A stretch of DNA of 64,000 nt from Marthasterias glacialis. Lineage: Eukaryota > Echinodermata > Asteroidea > Forcipulatida > Asteriidae. Under the pieces are notes generated by a model, which was not told where the DNA came from, ran no database searches, and saw only the letters and a list, made by a program, of their open reading frames with translations. Location: positions 10,841,195 to 10,905,194 of the forward strand of contig OU452236.1 of assembly GCA_911728455.2 (NCBI GenBank), in the 5' to 3' direction. The position numbers were made by a program, and so were the translations under genes. Shown piece after piece: positions 41,881 to 55,053 of the stretch. Within the stretch, counting starts at the first letter, position 1, and each line of letters opens with the position of its first letter.

Positions 41881-43789
41881 AAACCGAGTCTAGCCAACTG
41901 AGATTGGAGGTGACAAAATTAAAACTGCCCAGAATGCTTTGAGAGTGATTTTCTTACCAACAAACATTTGAATTCAAAAGTTCCAAGTTCCTTCTCAGCG
42001 AGATGGGAGACAAACTCAGAATGCTCTGAGATTGATTTTGTACCTATAATCGTAGGCATTCTCAAAGCTCCTTGTTCAATCTCGGCGAAATTGGAGGTGA
42101 AAAAAATGAAAAACTGCTCAGAATGCTCTTGAGAGTGATTTTGTACCATCAAACATGGGCAATCTGAAGCTACGCATTCAATCTCGGCGATATTGGAGGT
42201 GAAACAAATCTCAAAAAAATTCAAAATCTCAAAAAAGGAGTACAGCGGCAAAGTTACTGGGTCTGCCAGACATTATGGTTCAATAATCTCGTCGGACATA
42301 ATGGTCCACGTCGGACGTCATGTTGTGTAACACGCGTACTTGTTAGTGTACAATCAATCTCGTATGTATTAACAAACTCGGGTGTTCTGACAATATGGGT
42401 GTTTTAATAAATTAAAACTTCTCAGATTGCTCTGAGAGTATTGGAGTCGAACAATTTCAAACTACTCAGAATGCTCTGAGAGTGATTTTGTATCAACAAA
42501 TACGGGTGTTCTGAAGCTCGTCGTTCATTCTCAACGAAATTTTCAAACTACTCAGTATGCTCTCACAGTGATTTTGTACTAGGAAACTTGGGCATTCTCA
42601 AGCTTCTCGTTCATTCGCAGCGCGTTGGAGACGAACAACTTTCAACTACTCGGAAAGCTCTGAGAGTGACTTTGTACAAACAAACATTGGGCAATCGTGA
42701 AGCTCCTTCTCAGCAAGTGATTTTGTACCAACAAACCCGGGTGTTCTGAAGCTACTAGTTTAATTTCGGTGACTTTGGAGGTGAACAGATTTAAAATTCT
42801 CAGAATGCTCTGATATTGATTTTGTACCAACAACCATGGGCATTCTCAAGCTCCTCGTTCATTTTCGGCGAGATGAGAGAATAAAAATTTCAAACTACTC
42901 CGAATGCTCTGAGATTGATTTTGTACTAGGAAACTCGGTTAATCTGAAGCTTTTTGTTCTCTCTGAGCAACATTGGAAGTGAACAAATTAAAACTGCTCA
43001 GAATGCTCTCCGAGTGATTTTGTACCACGAAACACGGCTGTTCTGAAGCTACTAATGGGATCTTGGTGTAATTGGAGGTAAAAAGTTTTAAAAAAAAACT
43101 CAGAATGCTCTCAGAGTGATTTTGTACTAGAAACTTGGGCATTCTCCAGCTTCTCTTTCAGTCGCAGCGAGGAGGTGAGAAGATTAAAATTGCACAGAAT
43201 ACTATCAGATGGTGTTTGCTGAAAAGAACGGATATTCTGAAAATCCTCGTTCATTCTCGGCGAAATTTCGAGACGAAAAATTTCAACCTACTGAGAATGA
43301 TCTGAGATTGATTTTGTACATATAATTATAGGCATTGTCAAGCTCCTCGTTCATTCTTAGCGACACTGCAGCTGAAAAATTGAAACTGCTCAGAATGCTC
43401 TCAGACTTATTTTGTACTAGGAAAGTCGGTTATTCTGAAGCTACGCGTTAAATCTGGGCGACATTGTAGGTGAAAAAAAGAAAACTGCTCAGATTGCTCT
43501 CAGAGTGATTTTGTCCTACTCGGCTGTTCTGAAGCTACTCATAAAATCTCGGCGACATAGGAGGAGAAAAATTTAAAATTGCTCAGAATTCTGTCAGAGT
43601 GATTTTGTACCAACAAACATGGGCCCTCGTTCATTTTCGGCGAGATGGGTGACGAAAAATTTCGAACTACTCAGAATGCTCTGAGAGTTATTTTGTACCA
43701 GCAAAAACGGGTGTTCTGAAGCTCCTTGTTCATTCTCAGCGAGATTGGAGACTAAAAATTGAAACTACTCAGAATGCTCTGAGACTGAT

Positions 43790-45557
43790 TTTGTACTAGG
43801 AATGTCGTTTATTTTGAAGCTACGCGTTAAATCTGGGCGACATTGGAGGTGAACAAAATAAAACTGCTCAGATTGCTCTCAGAGAGATTTTGAACTACTC
43901 GGCTGTTCTGAAGCTATTAATAAAATCTCGGCGACATAGGAGGAGAAAAAATTAAAATTGCTCAGAATTCTGTCAGAGTGATTTTGTACCAACAAACATG
44001 GGCATACTCAAGCCCTCGTTCATTTTCGGCGAGATGGGTGACGACAAATTTCAAACTACTCAGAATGCTCCGAGAGTTATTTTGTACCAACAAAAACGGG
44101 TGTTCTGAAGCTATGCGTTAAATCAGGGCGACATTGGAGGTGAAAAAAATTAAAACTGCTCAGAATACTATGAGAGGGTGTTTGCTGATAAAAACGGGTG
44201 TTCTGAAAATCCTCTTTCATTCCCAGCGAGATTGGAGACGAAAAATTTCAAACTACTCCGAATGCTCTGAGACTGATTTTGTACTAGGAAACTCGGTTAT
44301 TCTGAAGCTACGCGTTCAATCTGGGCTTCATTGGAGGTGAACAAAATTAAAACTGCTCAAATTGCTCTCAGAGTGATTTTGAACTACTCGGCTGTTCTGA
44401 AGCTACTTATACGATCTCGGCGACATAGGAGAAGAAAAAATTAAAATTGCTCAGAATTCTCTCAGAGTTGATTTTGTACCAACAAACATTGGCATTCTCA
44501 AGCTCCTCGTTCATTTTCGGCGAGATTGGAGACTACAAATTTCAAACTACTCAGAATGCTCTGAGAGTTATTCTGTACCAGCAAAAACGGGTCTTCTGAA
44601 GCTCTTCGTTCATTCTCAGCGAGATTGGAGACTAAAAATTTCAAACTACTCCGAATGCTCTGAGACTGATTTTGTACTAGGAATGTCGGTTATTTTGAAG
44701 CTACACGTTAAATCTTGGCGACATTGGAGGTGAACAAAATAAAACTGCTCAGATTGCTCTCAGAGAGATTTTGTACTACTCCGCTGTTCTGAAGCTATTA
44801 ATAAAATCTCGGCGACATAGGAGGAGAAAAAATTAAAATTGCTCAGAATTCTGTCAGAGTGATTTTGTACCAACAAACATGGGCATACTCAAGCCCTCGT
44901 TCATTTTCGGCGAGATGGGTGACGACAAATTTCAAACTACTCAGAATGCTCCGAGAGTTATTTTGTACCAACAAAAACGGGTGTTCTGAAGCTATGCGTT
45001 AAATCAGGGCGACATTGGAGGTGAAAAAAATTAAAACTGCTCAGAATACTATGAGAGGGTGTTTGCTGATAAAAACGGGTGTTCTGAAAATCCTCTTTCA
45101 TTCCCAGCGAGATTGGAGACGAAAAATTTCAAACTACTCCGAATGCTCTGAGACTGATTTTGTACTAGGAAACTCGGTTATTCTGAAGCTACGCGTTCAA
45201 TCTGGGCTTCATTGGAGGTGAACAAAATTAAAACTGCTCAAATTGCTCTCAGAGTGATTTTGAACTACTCGGCTGTTCTGAAGCTACTTATACGATCTCG
45301 GCGACATAGGAGAAGAAAAAATTAAAATTGCTCAGAATTCTCTCAGAGTTGATTTTGTACCAACAAACATTGGCATTCTCAAGCTCCTCGTTCATTTTCG
45401 GCGAGATTGGAGACTACAAATTTCAAACTACTCAGAATGCTCTGAGAGTTATTCTGTACCAGCAAAAACGGGTCTTCTGAAGCTCTTCGTTCATTCTCAG
45501 CGAGATTTGGAGACTAAAAATTTCAAACTACTCCGAATGCTCTGAGACTGATTTTGT
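43790..45557 (+). repeat. 881-bp (nine-monomer) tandem higher-order unit
   Basis: The marker monomer with gggtgtttgctgataaaaac recurs at 44134 and 45015 with long identical context; the taggaatgtcg monomer recurs near 43798, 44679 and 45561. Two copies of a nine-monomer unit are nearly identical, with a third diverging. Confidence 0.8.
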
Positions 45558-48500
45558 ACTAGGAATGTCGGTTATTTTGAAGCTACACGTTAAATCTTGG
45601 CGACATTGGAGGTGAACAAAATAAAACTGCTCAGATTGCTCTCAGAGTGATTTTGTACTACTCGGCTGTTCTGGAGCTATTAATAAAATCTCGGCGACAT
45701 AGGAGGAGAAAAAATTAAAATTGCTCAGAATTCTGTCAGAGTGATTTTGTACCAACAAACATTGGCATTCTCAAGCTCCTCGTTCATTTTCGGCGAGATT
45801 GGAGACTACAAATTTCAAACTACTCAGAATGCTCTGAGAGTTATTTTGTACCAGCAAAAACGGGTGTTCTGAAGCTCCTCGTTCATTCTCAGCGAGATTG
45901 GAGACTAAAAATTTCAAACTACTCAGAATGCTCTGAGACTGATTTTGTACTAGGAATGTCGGTTTATTTTGAAGCTACGCGTTAAATCTGGGCGACATTG
46001 GAGGTGAACAAAATAAAACTGCTCAGATTGCTCTCAGAGAGATTTTGTACTACTCCGCTGTTCTGAAGCTATTAATAAAATCTCGGCGACATAGGAGGAG
46101 AAAAAATTAAAATTGCTCAGAATTCTGTCAGAGTGATTTTGTACCAACAAACATGGGCATACTCAAGCCCTCGTTCATTTTCGGCGAGATGGGTGACGAC
46201 AAATTTCAAACTACTCAGAATGCTCCGAGAGTTATTTTGTACCAACAAAAACGGGTGTTCTGAAGCTATGCGTTAAATCAGGGCGACATTGGAGGTGAAA
46301 AAAATTAAAACTGCTCAGAATACTATGAGAGGGTGTTTGCTGATAAAAACGGGTGTTCTGAAAATCCTCTTTCATTCCCAGCGAGATTGGAGACGAAAAA
46401 TTTCAAACTACTCCGAATGCTCTGAGACTGATTTTGTACTAGGAAACTCGGTTATTCTGAAGCTACGCGTTCAATCTGGGCTTCATTGGAGGTGAACAAA
46501 ATTAAAACTGCTCAAATTGCTCTCAGAGTGATTTTGAACTACTCGGCTGTTCTGAAGCTACTTATACGATCTCGGCGACATAGGAGAAGAAAAAATTAAA
46601 ATTGCTCAGAATTCTCTCAGAGTTGATTTTGTACCAACAAACATTGGCATTCTCAAGCTCCTCGTTCATTTTCGGCGAGATTGGAGACTACAAATTTCAA
46701 ACTACTCAGAATGCTCTGAGAGTTATTCTGTACCAGCAAAAACGGGTGTTCTGAAGCTCCTCGTTCATTCTCAGCGAGATTGGAGACTAAAAATTGAAAC
46801 TACTCAGAATGCTCCGAGAGTTATTTTGTACCAACAAAAACGGGTGTTCTGAAGCTATGCGTTAAATCAGGGCGACATTGGAGGTGAAAAAAATTAACAC
46901 TGCTCAAAATACTATGAAAGGGTGTTTGCTGATAAAAACGGTTGTTCTGAAAATCCTCTTTCATTCTCAGCGAGATTGGAGACGAAAAATTTCAAACTAC
47001 TCCGAATGCTCTGAGACTGATTTTGTACTAGGAATGTCGGTTATTTTGAAGCTACGCGTTAAATCTGGGCGACATTGGAGGTGAACAAAATAAAACTGCT
47101 CAGATTGCTCTCAGAGTGATTTTGTACTACTCGGCTGTTCTGGAGCTATTAATAAAATCTCGGCGACATAGGAGGAGAAAAAATTAAAATTGCTCAGAAT
47201 TATGTCAGAGTGATTTTGTACCAACAAACATTGGCATTCTCAAGCTCCTCGTTCATTTTCGGCGAGATTGGAGACTACAAATTTCAAACTACTCAGAATG
47301 CTCTGAGAGTTATTTTGTACCAGCAAAAACGGGTGTTCTGAAGCTCCTCGTTCATTCTCAGCGAGATTGGAGACTAAAAATTTCAAACTACTCCGAATGC
47401 TCTGAGACTGATTTTGTACTAGGAATGTCGGTTTATTTTGAAGCTACGCGTTAAATCTGGGCGACATTGGAGGTGAACAAAATAAAACTGCTCAGATTGC
47501 TCTCAGAGAGATTTTGTACTACTCGGCTGTTCTGGAGCTATTAATAAAATCTCGGCGACATAGGAGGAGAAAAAATTAAAATTGCTCAGAATTCTGTCAG
47601 AGTGATTTTGTACCAACAAACATGGGCATTCTCAAGCTCCTCGTTCATTTTCGGCGAGATGGGTGACGACAAATTTCAAACTACTCAGAATGCTCCGAGA
47701 GTTATTTTGTACCAACAAAAACGGGTGTTCTGAAGCTCCTCGTTCATTCTCAGCGAGATTGGAGACTAAAAATTTCAAACTACTCAGAATGCTCTGAGAC
47801 TGATTTTGTACTAGGAATGTCGGTTTATTTTGAAGCTACGCGTTAAATCTGGGCGACATTGGAGGTGAACAAAATAAAACTGCTCAGATTGCTCTCAGAG
47901 AGATTTTGTACTACTCCGCTGTTCTGAAGCTATTAATAAAATCTCGGCGACATAGGAGGAGAAAAAATTAAAATTGCTCAGAATTCTGTCAGAGTGATTT
48001 TGTACCAACAAACATGGGCATACTCAAGCCCTCGTTCATTTTCGGCGAGATGGGTGACGACAAATTTCAAACTACTCAGAATGCTCCGAGAGTTATTTTG
48101 TACCAACAAAAACGGGTGTTCTGAAGCTATGCGTTAAATCAGGGCGACATTGGAGGTGAAAAAAATTAAAACTGCTCAGAATACTATGAGAGGGTGTTTG
48201 CTGATAAAAACGGGTGTTCTGAAAATCCTCTTTCATTCCCAGCGAGATTGGAGACGAAAAATTTCAAACTACTCCGAATGCTCTGAGACTGATTTTGTAC
48301 TAGGAAACTCGGTTATTCTGAAGCTACGCGTTCAATCTGGGCTTCATTGGAGGTGAACAAAATTAAAACTGCTCAAATTGCTCTCAGAGTGATTTTGAAC
48401 TACTCGGCTGTTCTGAAGCTACTTATACGATCTCGGCGACATAGGAGAAGAAAAAATTAAAATTGCTCAGAATTCTCTCAGAGTTGATTTGGTACCAACA

Positions 48501-51500
48501 AACATTGGCATTCTCAAGCTCCTCGTTCATTTTCGGCGAGATTGGAGACTACAAATTTCAAACTACTCAGAATGCTCTGAGAGTTATTCTGTACCAGCAA
48601 AAACGGGTGTTCTGAAGCTCCTCGTTCATTCTCAGCGAGATTGGAGACTAAAAATTGAAACTACTCAGAATGCTCCGAGAGTTATTTTGTACCAACAAAA
48701 ACGGGTGTTCTGAAGCTATGCGTTAAATCAGGGCGACATTGGAGGTGAAAAAAATTAACACTGCTCAAAATACTATGAGAGGGTGTTTGCTGATAAAAAC
48801 GGTTGTTCTGAAAATCCTCTTTCATTCTCAGCGAGATTGGAGACGAAAAATTTCAAACTACTCCGAATGCTCTGAGACTGATTTTGTACTAGGAATGTCG
48901 GTTATTTTGAAGCTACGCGTTAAATCTGGGCGACATTGGAGGTGAACAAAATAAAACTGCTCAGATTGCTCTCAGAGTGATTTTGTACTACTCGGCTGTT
49001 CTGGAGCTATTAATAAAATCTCGGCGACATAGGAGGAGAAAAAATTAAAATTGCTCAGAATTCTGTCAGAGTGATTTTGTACCAACAAACATTGGCATTC
49101 TCAAGCTCCTCGTTCATTTTCGGCGAGATTGGAGACTACAAATTTCAAACTACTCAGAATGCTCTGAGAGTTATTTTGTACCAGCAAAAACGGGTGTTCT
49201 GAAGCTCCTCGTTCATTCTCAGCGAGATTGGAGACTAAAAATTTCAAACTACTCAGAATGCTCTGAGACTGATTTTGTACTAGGAATGTCGGTTTTTTTG
49301 AAGCTACGCGTTAAATCTGGGCGAAATTGGAGGTGAACAAAATAAAACTGCTCAGATTGCTCTCAGAGAGATTTTGTACTACTCCGCTGTTCTGAAGCTA
49401 TTAATAAAATCTCGGCGACATAGGAGGAGAAAAAATTAAAATTGCTCAGAATTCTGTCAGAGTGATTTTGTACCAACAAACATGGGCATACTCAAGCCCT
49501 CGTTCATTTTCGGCGAGATGGGTGACGACAAATTTCAAACTACTCAGAATGCTCCGAGAGTTATTTTGTACCAACAAAAACGGGTGTTCTGAAGCTATGC
49601 GTTAAATCAGGGCGACATTGGAGGTGAAAAAAATTAACACTGCTCAAAACACTATAAGAGGGTGTTTGCTGATAAAAACGGTTGTTCTGAAAATCCTCTT
49701 TCATTCTCAGCGAGATTGGAGACGAAAAATTTCCAAGTACTCCGAATGCTCTGAGACTGATTTTGTACTAGGAAACTCGGTTATTCTGAAGCTACGCGTT
49801 CAATCTGGGCGACATTGGAGGTGAACAAAATTAAAACTGCTCAAATTGCTCTCAGAGTGATTTTGAACTACTCGGCTGTTCTGAAGCTACTAATAGGATC
49901 TCGGCGACATAGGAGAAGAAAAAATTAAAATTGCTCAGAATTCTGTCAGAGTGATTTTGTACCAACAAACATTGGCATTCTCAAGCTCCTCGTTCATTTT
50001 CGGCGAGATTGGAGACTAAAAATTTCAAACTACTCAGAATGCTCTGAGAGTTATTTTATACCATCAAAAACGGGTGTTCTGAAGCTCCTCGTTCATTCTC
50101 AGCGAGATTGGAGACTAAAAATTTCAAACTACTCCGAATGCTCTGAGACTGATTTTGTACTAGGAATGTCGGTTTTTTTGAAGCTACGAGTTAAATCTGG
50201 GCGACATTGGAGGTGAAAAAAATTAACACTGCTCAAAATACTATGAAAGGGTGTTTGCTGATAAAAACGGTTGTTCTGAAAATCCTCTTTCATTCTCAGC
50301 GAGATTGGAGACGAAAAATTTCAAACTACTCCGAATGCTCCTAGAGTTATTTTGTACCAACAAAAACGGGTGTTCTGAAGCTATGCGTTAAATCAGGGCG
50401 ACATTGGAGGTGAAAAAAATTAACACTGCTCAAAATACTATGAAAGGGTGTTTGCTGATAAAAACGGTTGTTCTGAAAATCCTCTTTCATTCTCAGCGAG
50501 ATTGGAGACGAAAAATTTCAAACTACTCCGAATGCTCTGAGACTGATTTTGTACTAGGAATGTCGGTTATTTTGAAGCTACGCGTTAAATCTGGGCGACA
50601 TTGGAGGTGAACAAAATAAAACTGCTCAGATTGCTCTCAGAGTGATTTTGTACTACTCGGCTGTTCTGGAGCTATTAATAAAATCTCGGCGACATAGGAG
50701 GAGAAAAAATTAAAATTGCTCAGAATTCTGTCAGAGTGATTTTGTACCAACAAACATTGGCATTCTCAAGCTCCTCGTTCATTTTCGGCGAGATTGGAGA
50801 CTACAAATTTCAAACTACTCAGAATGCTCTGAGAGTTATTTTGTACCAGCAAAAACGGGTGTTCTGAAGCTCCTCGTTCATTCTCAGCGAGATTGGAGAC
50901 TAAAAATTTCAAACTACTCAGAATGCTCTGAGACTGATTTTGTACTAGGAATGTCGGTTTTTTTGAAGCTACGCGTTAAATCTGGGCGAAATTGGAGGTG
51001 AACAAAATAAAACTGCTCAGATTGCTCTCAGAGAGATTTTGTACTACTCCGCTGTTCTGAAGCTATTTATAAAATCTCGGCGACATAGGAGGAGAAAAAA
51101 TTAAAATTGCTCAGAATTCTGTCAGAGTGATTTTGTACCAACAAACATGGGCATACTCAAGCCCTCGTTCATTTTCGGCGAGATGGGTGACGACAAATTT
51201 CAAACTACTCAGAATGCTCCGAGAGTTATTTTGTACCAACAAAAACGGGTGTTCTGAAGCTATGCGTTAAATCAGGGCGACATTGGAGGTGAAAAAAATT
51301 AACACTGCTCAAAATACTATAAGAGGGTGTTTGCTGATAAAAACGGTTGTTCTGAAAATCCTCTTTCATTCTCAGCGAGATTGGAGACGAAAAATTTCCA
51401 AGTACTCCGAATGCTCTGAGACTGATTTTGTACTAGGAAACTCGGTTATTCTGAAGCTACGCGTTCAATCTGGGCGACATTGGAGGTGAACAAAATTAAA

Positions 51501-52600
51501 ACTGCTCAAATTGCTCTCAGAGTGATTTTGAACTACTCGGCTGTTCTGAAGCTACTAATAGGATCTCGGCGACATAGGAGAAGAAAAAATTAAAATTGCT
51601 CAGAATTCTGTCAGAGTGATTTTGTACCAACAAACATTGGCATTCTCAAGCTCCTCGTTCATTTTCGGCGAGATTGGAGACTAAAAATTTCAAACTACTC
51701 AGAATGCTCTGAGAGTTATTTTGTACCATCAAAAACGGGTGTTCTGAAGCTCCTCGTTCATTCTCAGCGAGATTGGAGACTAAAAATTTCAAACTACTCC
51801 GAATGCTCTGAGACTGATTTTGTACTAGGAATGTCGGTTTTTTTGAAGCTACGAGTTAAATCTGGGCGACATTGGAGGTGAACAAAATAAAACTGCTCAG
51901 ATTGCTCTCAGAGTGATTTTGTACTACTCGGCTGTTCTGAAGCTATTAATAAAATCTCGGCGACATAGGAGAAGAAAAAATTAAAATTGCTCAGAATTCT
52001 GTCAGAGTGATTTTGTACCAACAAACATTGGCATTCTCAAGCTCCTCGTTCATTTTCGGCGAGATTGGAGACTAAAAATTTCAAACTACTCAGAATGCTC
52101 TGAGAGTTATTTTGTACCATCAAAAACGGGTGTTCTGAAGCTCCTCGTTCATTCTCAGCGAGATTGGAGACGAAAAATTTCAAACTACTCCGAATGCTCT
52201 GAGACTGATTTTGTACTAGGAAACTCGGTTATTCTGAAGCTACGCGTTCAATCTGGGCTTCATTGGAGGTGAATAAAATTAAAACTGCTCAAATTGCTCT
52301 CAGAGTGATTTTGAACTACTCGGCTGTTCTGAAGCTACTTATACGATCTCGGCGACATAGGAGAAGAAAAAATTAAAATTGCTCAGAATTCTCTCAGAGT
52401 GATTTTGTACCAACAAACATGGGCATTTTCAAGCTCCTCGTTCATTTTCGGCGAGATTGGAGACTACAAATTTCAAACTACTCAGAATGCTCTGAGAGTT
52501 ATTTTGTACCAGCAAAAACGGGTCTTCTGAAGCTCTTCGTTCATTCTCAGCGAGATTGGAGACTAAAAATTTCAAACTACTCAGAATGCTCTGAGACTGA
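45210..52600 (+). repeat. Large higher-order block, copy 1
   Basis: Marker monomers at 46289, 46878, 48150, 48739 and 49618 are spaced 589, 1272, 589 and 879 bp, exactly as at 58562, 59151, 60423, 61012 and 61891. The offset is 12,273 bp. This copy also holds an extra 1665-bp module (48739-50403 repeated as 50404-52068), after which the offset to copy 2 is 10,608 bp. Confidence 0.85.
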
Positions 52601-52993
52601 TTTTGTACCAGGAATGTCGGTTATTTTGAAGCTACGCCGTTCAATCTGAGCGACATTGGAGGTGAACAAAATAAAACTGCTCAGATTGCTCTCAGAGAGA
52701 TTTTGAACTACTCGGCTGTTCTGAAGCTATTAATAAAATCTCGGCGACATAGGAGGAGAAAAAATTAAAATTGCTCAGAATTCTGTCAGAGTGATTTTGT
52801 ACCAACAAACATGGGCATACTCAAGCCCTCGTTCATTTTCGGCGAGATGGGTGACGAAAAATTTCAACTACTCAGAATGCTCCGACAGTTATTTTGTAGA
52901 AACAAAACGGGTGTTCTGAAGCTCCTCGTTCATTTTCAGCGAGATTGGAAACTAAAAATTTCAAACTACTCAGAATGCACTGAGGATTATTTT

Positions 52994-55053
52994 GTACAAG
53001 GAAACTCGGTTGTTCTGAAGCTATGCGTTAAATCAGGGCGACATTGGAGGTGAACAAAATTAAAACTGCTAAAAATACTATAAGAGGGTGTTTGCTGATA
53101 AAAACGGGTGTTCTGAAAATCCTCTTTCATTCTCAGCGAGATTGGAGACGAAAAATTTCAAACTACTCCGAATGCTCTGAGACTGATTTTGTACTAGGAA
53201 ACTCGGTTATTCTGAAGCTACGCGTTTAGTGTGGGCTTCATTGGAGGTGAACAAAATTAAAACTGCTCAAATTGCTCTCAGAGTGATTTTGAACTACTCG
53301 GCTGTTCTGAAGCTACTTATACGATCTCGGCGAGATAGGAGGAGAAAAAATTAAAATTGCTCAGAATTCTCTCAGAGTGATTTTGTACCAACAAACATGG
53401 GCATACTCAAGCCCTCGTTCATTTTCGGCGAGATGGGTGACGACAAATTTCAAACTACTCAGAATGCTCCGACAGTTATTTTGTACAAACAAAACGGTTG
53501 TTCTGAAGCTCCTCGTTCATTTTCAGCGAGATTGGAGACGAAAAATTTCAAACTACTCAGAATGCTCTGAAACTGATTTTGTACTAGGAAACTCGGTTAT
53601 TCTGAAGCTACGCGTTCAATCTGGGCGACATTGGAGGTGAACAAAATTAAAACTGCTCAAATTGCTCTCAGAGTGATTTTGAACTACTCGGCTGTTCTGA
53701 AGCTACTTATAGGATCTCGGCGACATAGGAGAAGAAAAAATTAAAATTTCTCAGAATTCTCTCAGAGTGATTTTGTACCAACAAACATTGGCATTCTCAA
53801 GCTCCTCGTTCATTTTCGACGAGATTGGAGACTAAAAATTTCAAACTACTCCGAATGCTCTGAGAGTTATTTTGTACCAACAAAAACGGGTGTTCTGAAG
53901 CTCCACATTCATTCTCTGCGAGATTGGAGACTAAAAATTTCAAACTACTCAGAATGCCCTGAGACTCATTTTGTACAAGGAAACTCGGTTGTTCTGAAGC
54001 TATGCGTTAAATCAGGGCGACATGTACAAGGAAACTCGGTTGTTCTGAAGCTATGCGTTAAATCAGGGCGACATTGGAGGTGAAAAAAATTAAAACTGCT
54101 AAAAATACTATAAGAGGGTGTTTGCTGATAAAAACGGGTGTTCTGAAAATCCTCTTTCATTCTCAGCGAGATTGGAGACGAAAAATTTCAAACTACTCCG
54201 AATGCTCTGAGACTGATTTTGTACTAGGAAACTCGGTTATTCTGAAGCTACGCGTTTAGTGTGGGCTTCATTGGAGGTGAACAAAATTAAAACTGCTCAA
54301 ATTGCTCTCAGAGTGATTTTGAACTACTCGGCTGTTCTGAAGCTACTTATACGATCTCGGCGAGATAGGAGGAGAAAAAATTAAAATTGCTCAGAATTCT
54401 CTCAGAGTGATTTTGTACCAACAAACATGGGCATACTCAAGCCCTCGTTCATTTTCGGCGAGATGGGTGACGACAAATTTCAAACTACTCAGAATGCTCC
54501 GACAGTTATTTTGTACAAACAAAACGGTTGTTCTGAAGCTCCTCGTTCATTTTCAGCGAGATTGGAGACGAAAAATTTCAAACTACTCAGAATGCTCTGA
54601 AACTGATTTTGTACTAGGAAACTCGGTTATTCTGAAGCTACGCGTTCAATCTGGGCGACATTGGAGGTGAACAAAATTAAAACTGCTCAAATTGCTCTCA
54701 GAGTGATTTTGAACTACTCGGCTGTTCTGAAGCTACTTATAGGATCTCGGCGACATAGGAGAAGAAAAAATTAAAATTTCTCAGAATTCTCTCAGAGTGA
54801 TTTTGTACCAACAAACATTGGCATTCTCAAGCTCCTCGTTCATTTTCGACGAGATTGGAGACTAAAAATTTCAAACTACTCCGAATGCTCTGAGAGTTAT
54901 TTTGTACCAACAAAAACGGGTGTTCTGAAGCTCCACATTCATTCTCTGCGAGATTGGAGACTAAAAATTTCAAACTACTCAGAATGCCCTGAGACTCATT
55001 TTGTACAAGGAAACTCGGTTGTTCTGAAGCTATGCGTTAAGTCAGGGCGACAT
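52994..55053 (+). repeat. 1030-bp tandem duplication, out of monomer register
   Basis: gtacaaggaaactcggttg starts at 52994 and again at 54024, and the sequence after each is almost identical through the monomers at 53377 and 54407. The unit is 10.5 monomers long because a 51-bp partial monomer (53973-54023) was included at the junction. Confidence 0.88.
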
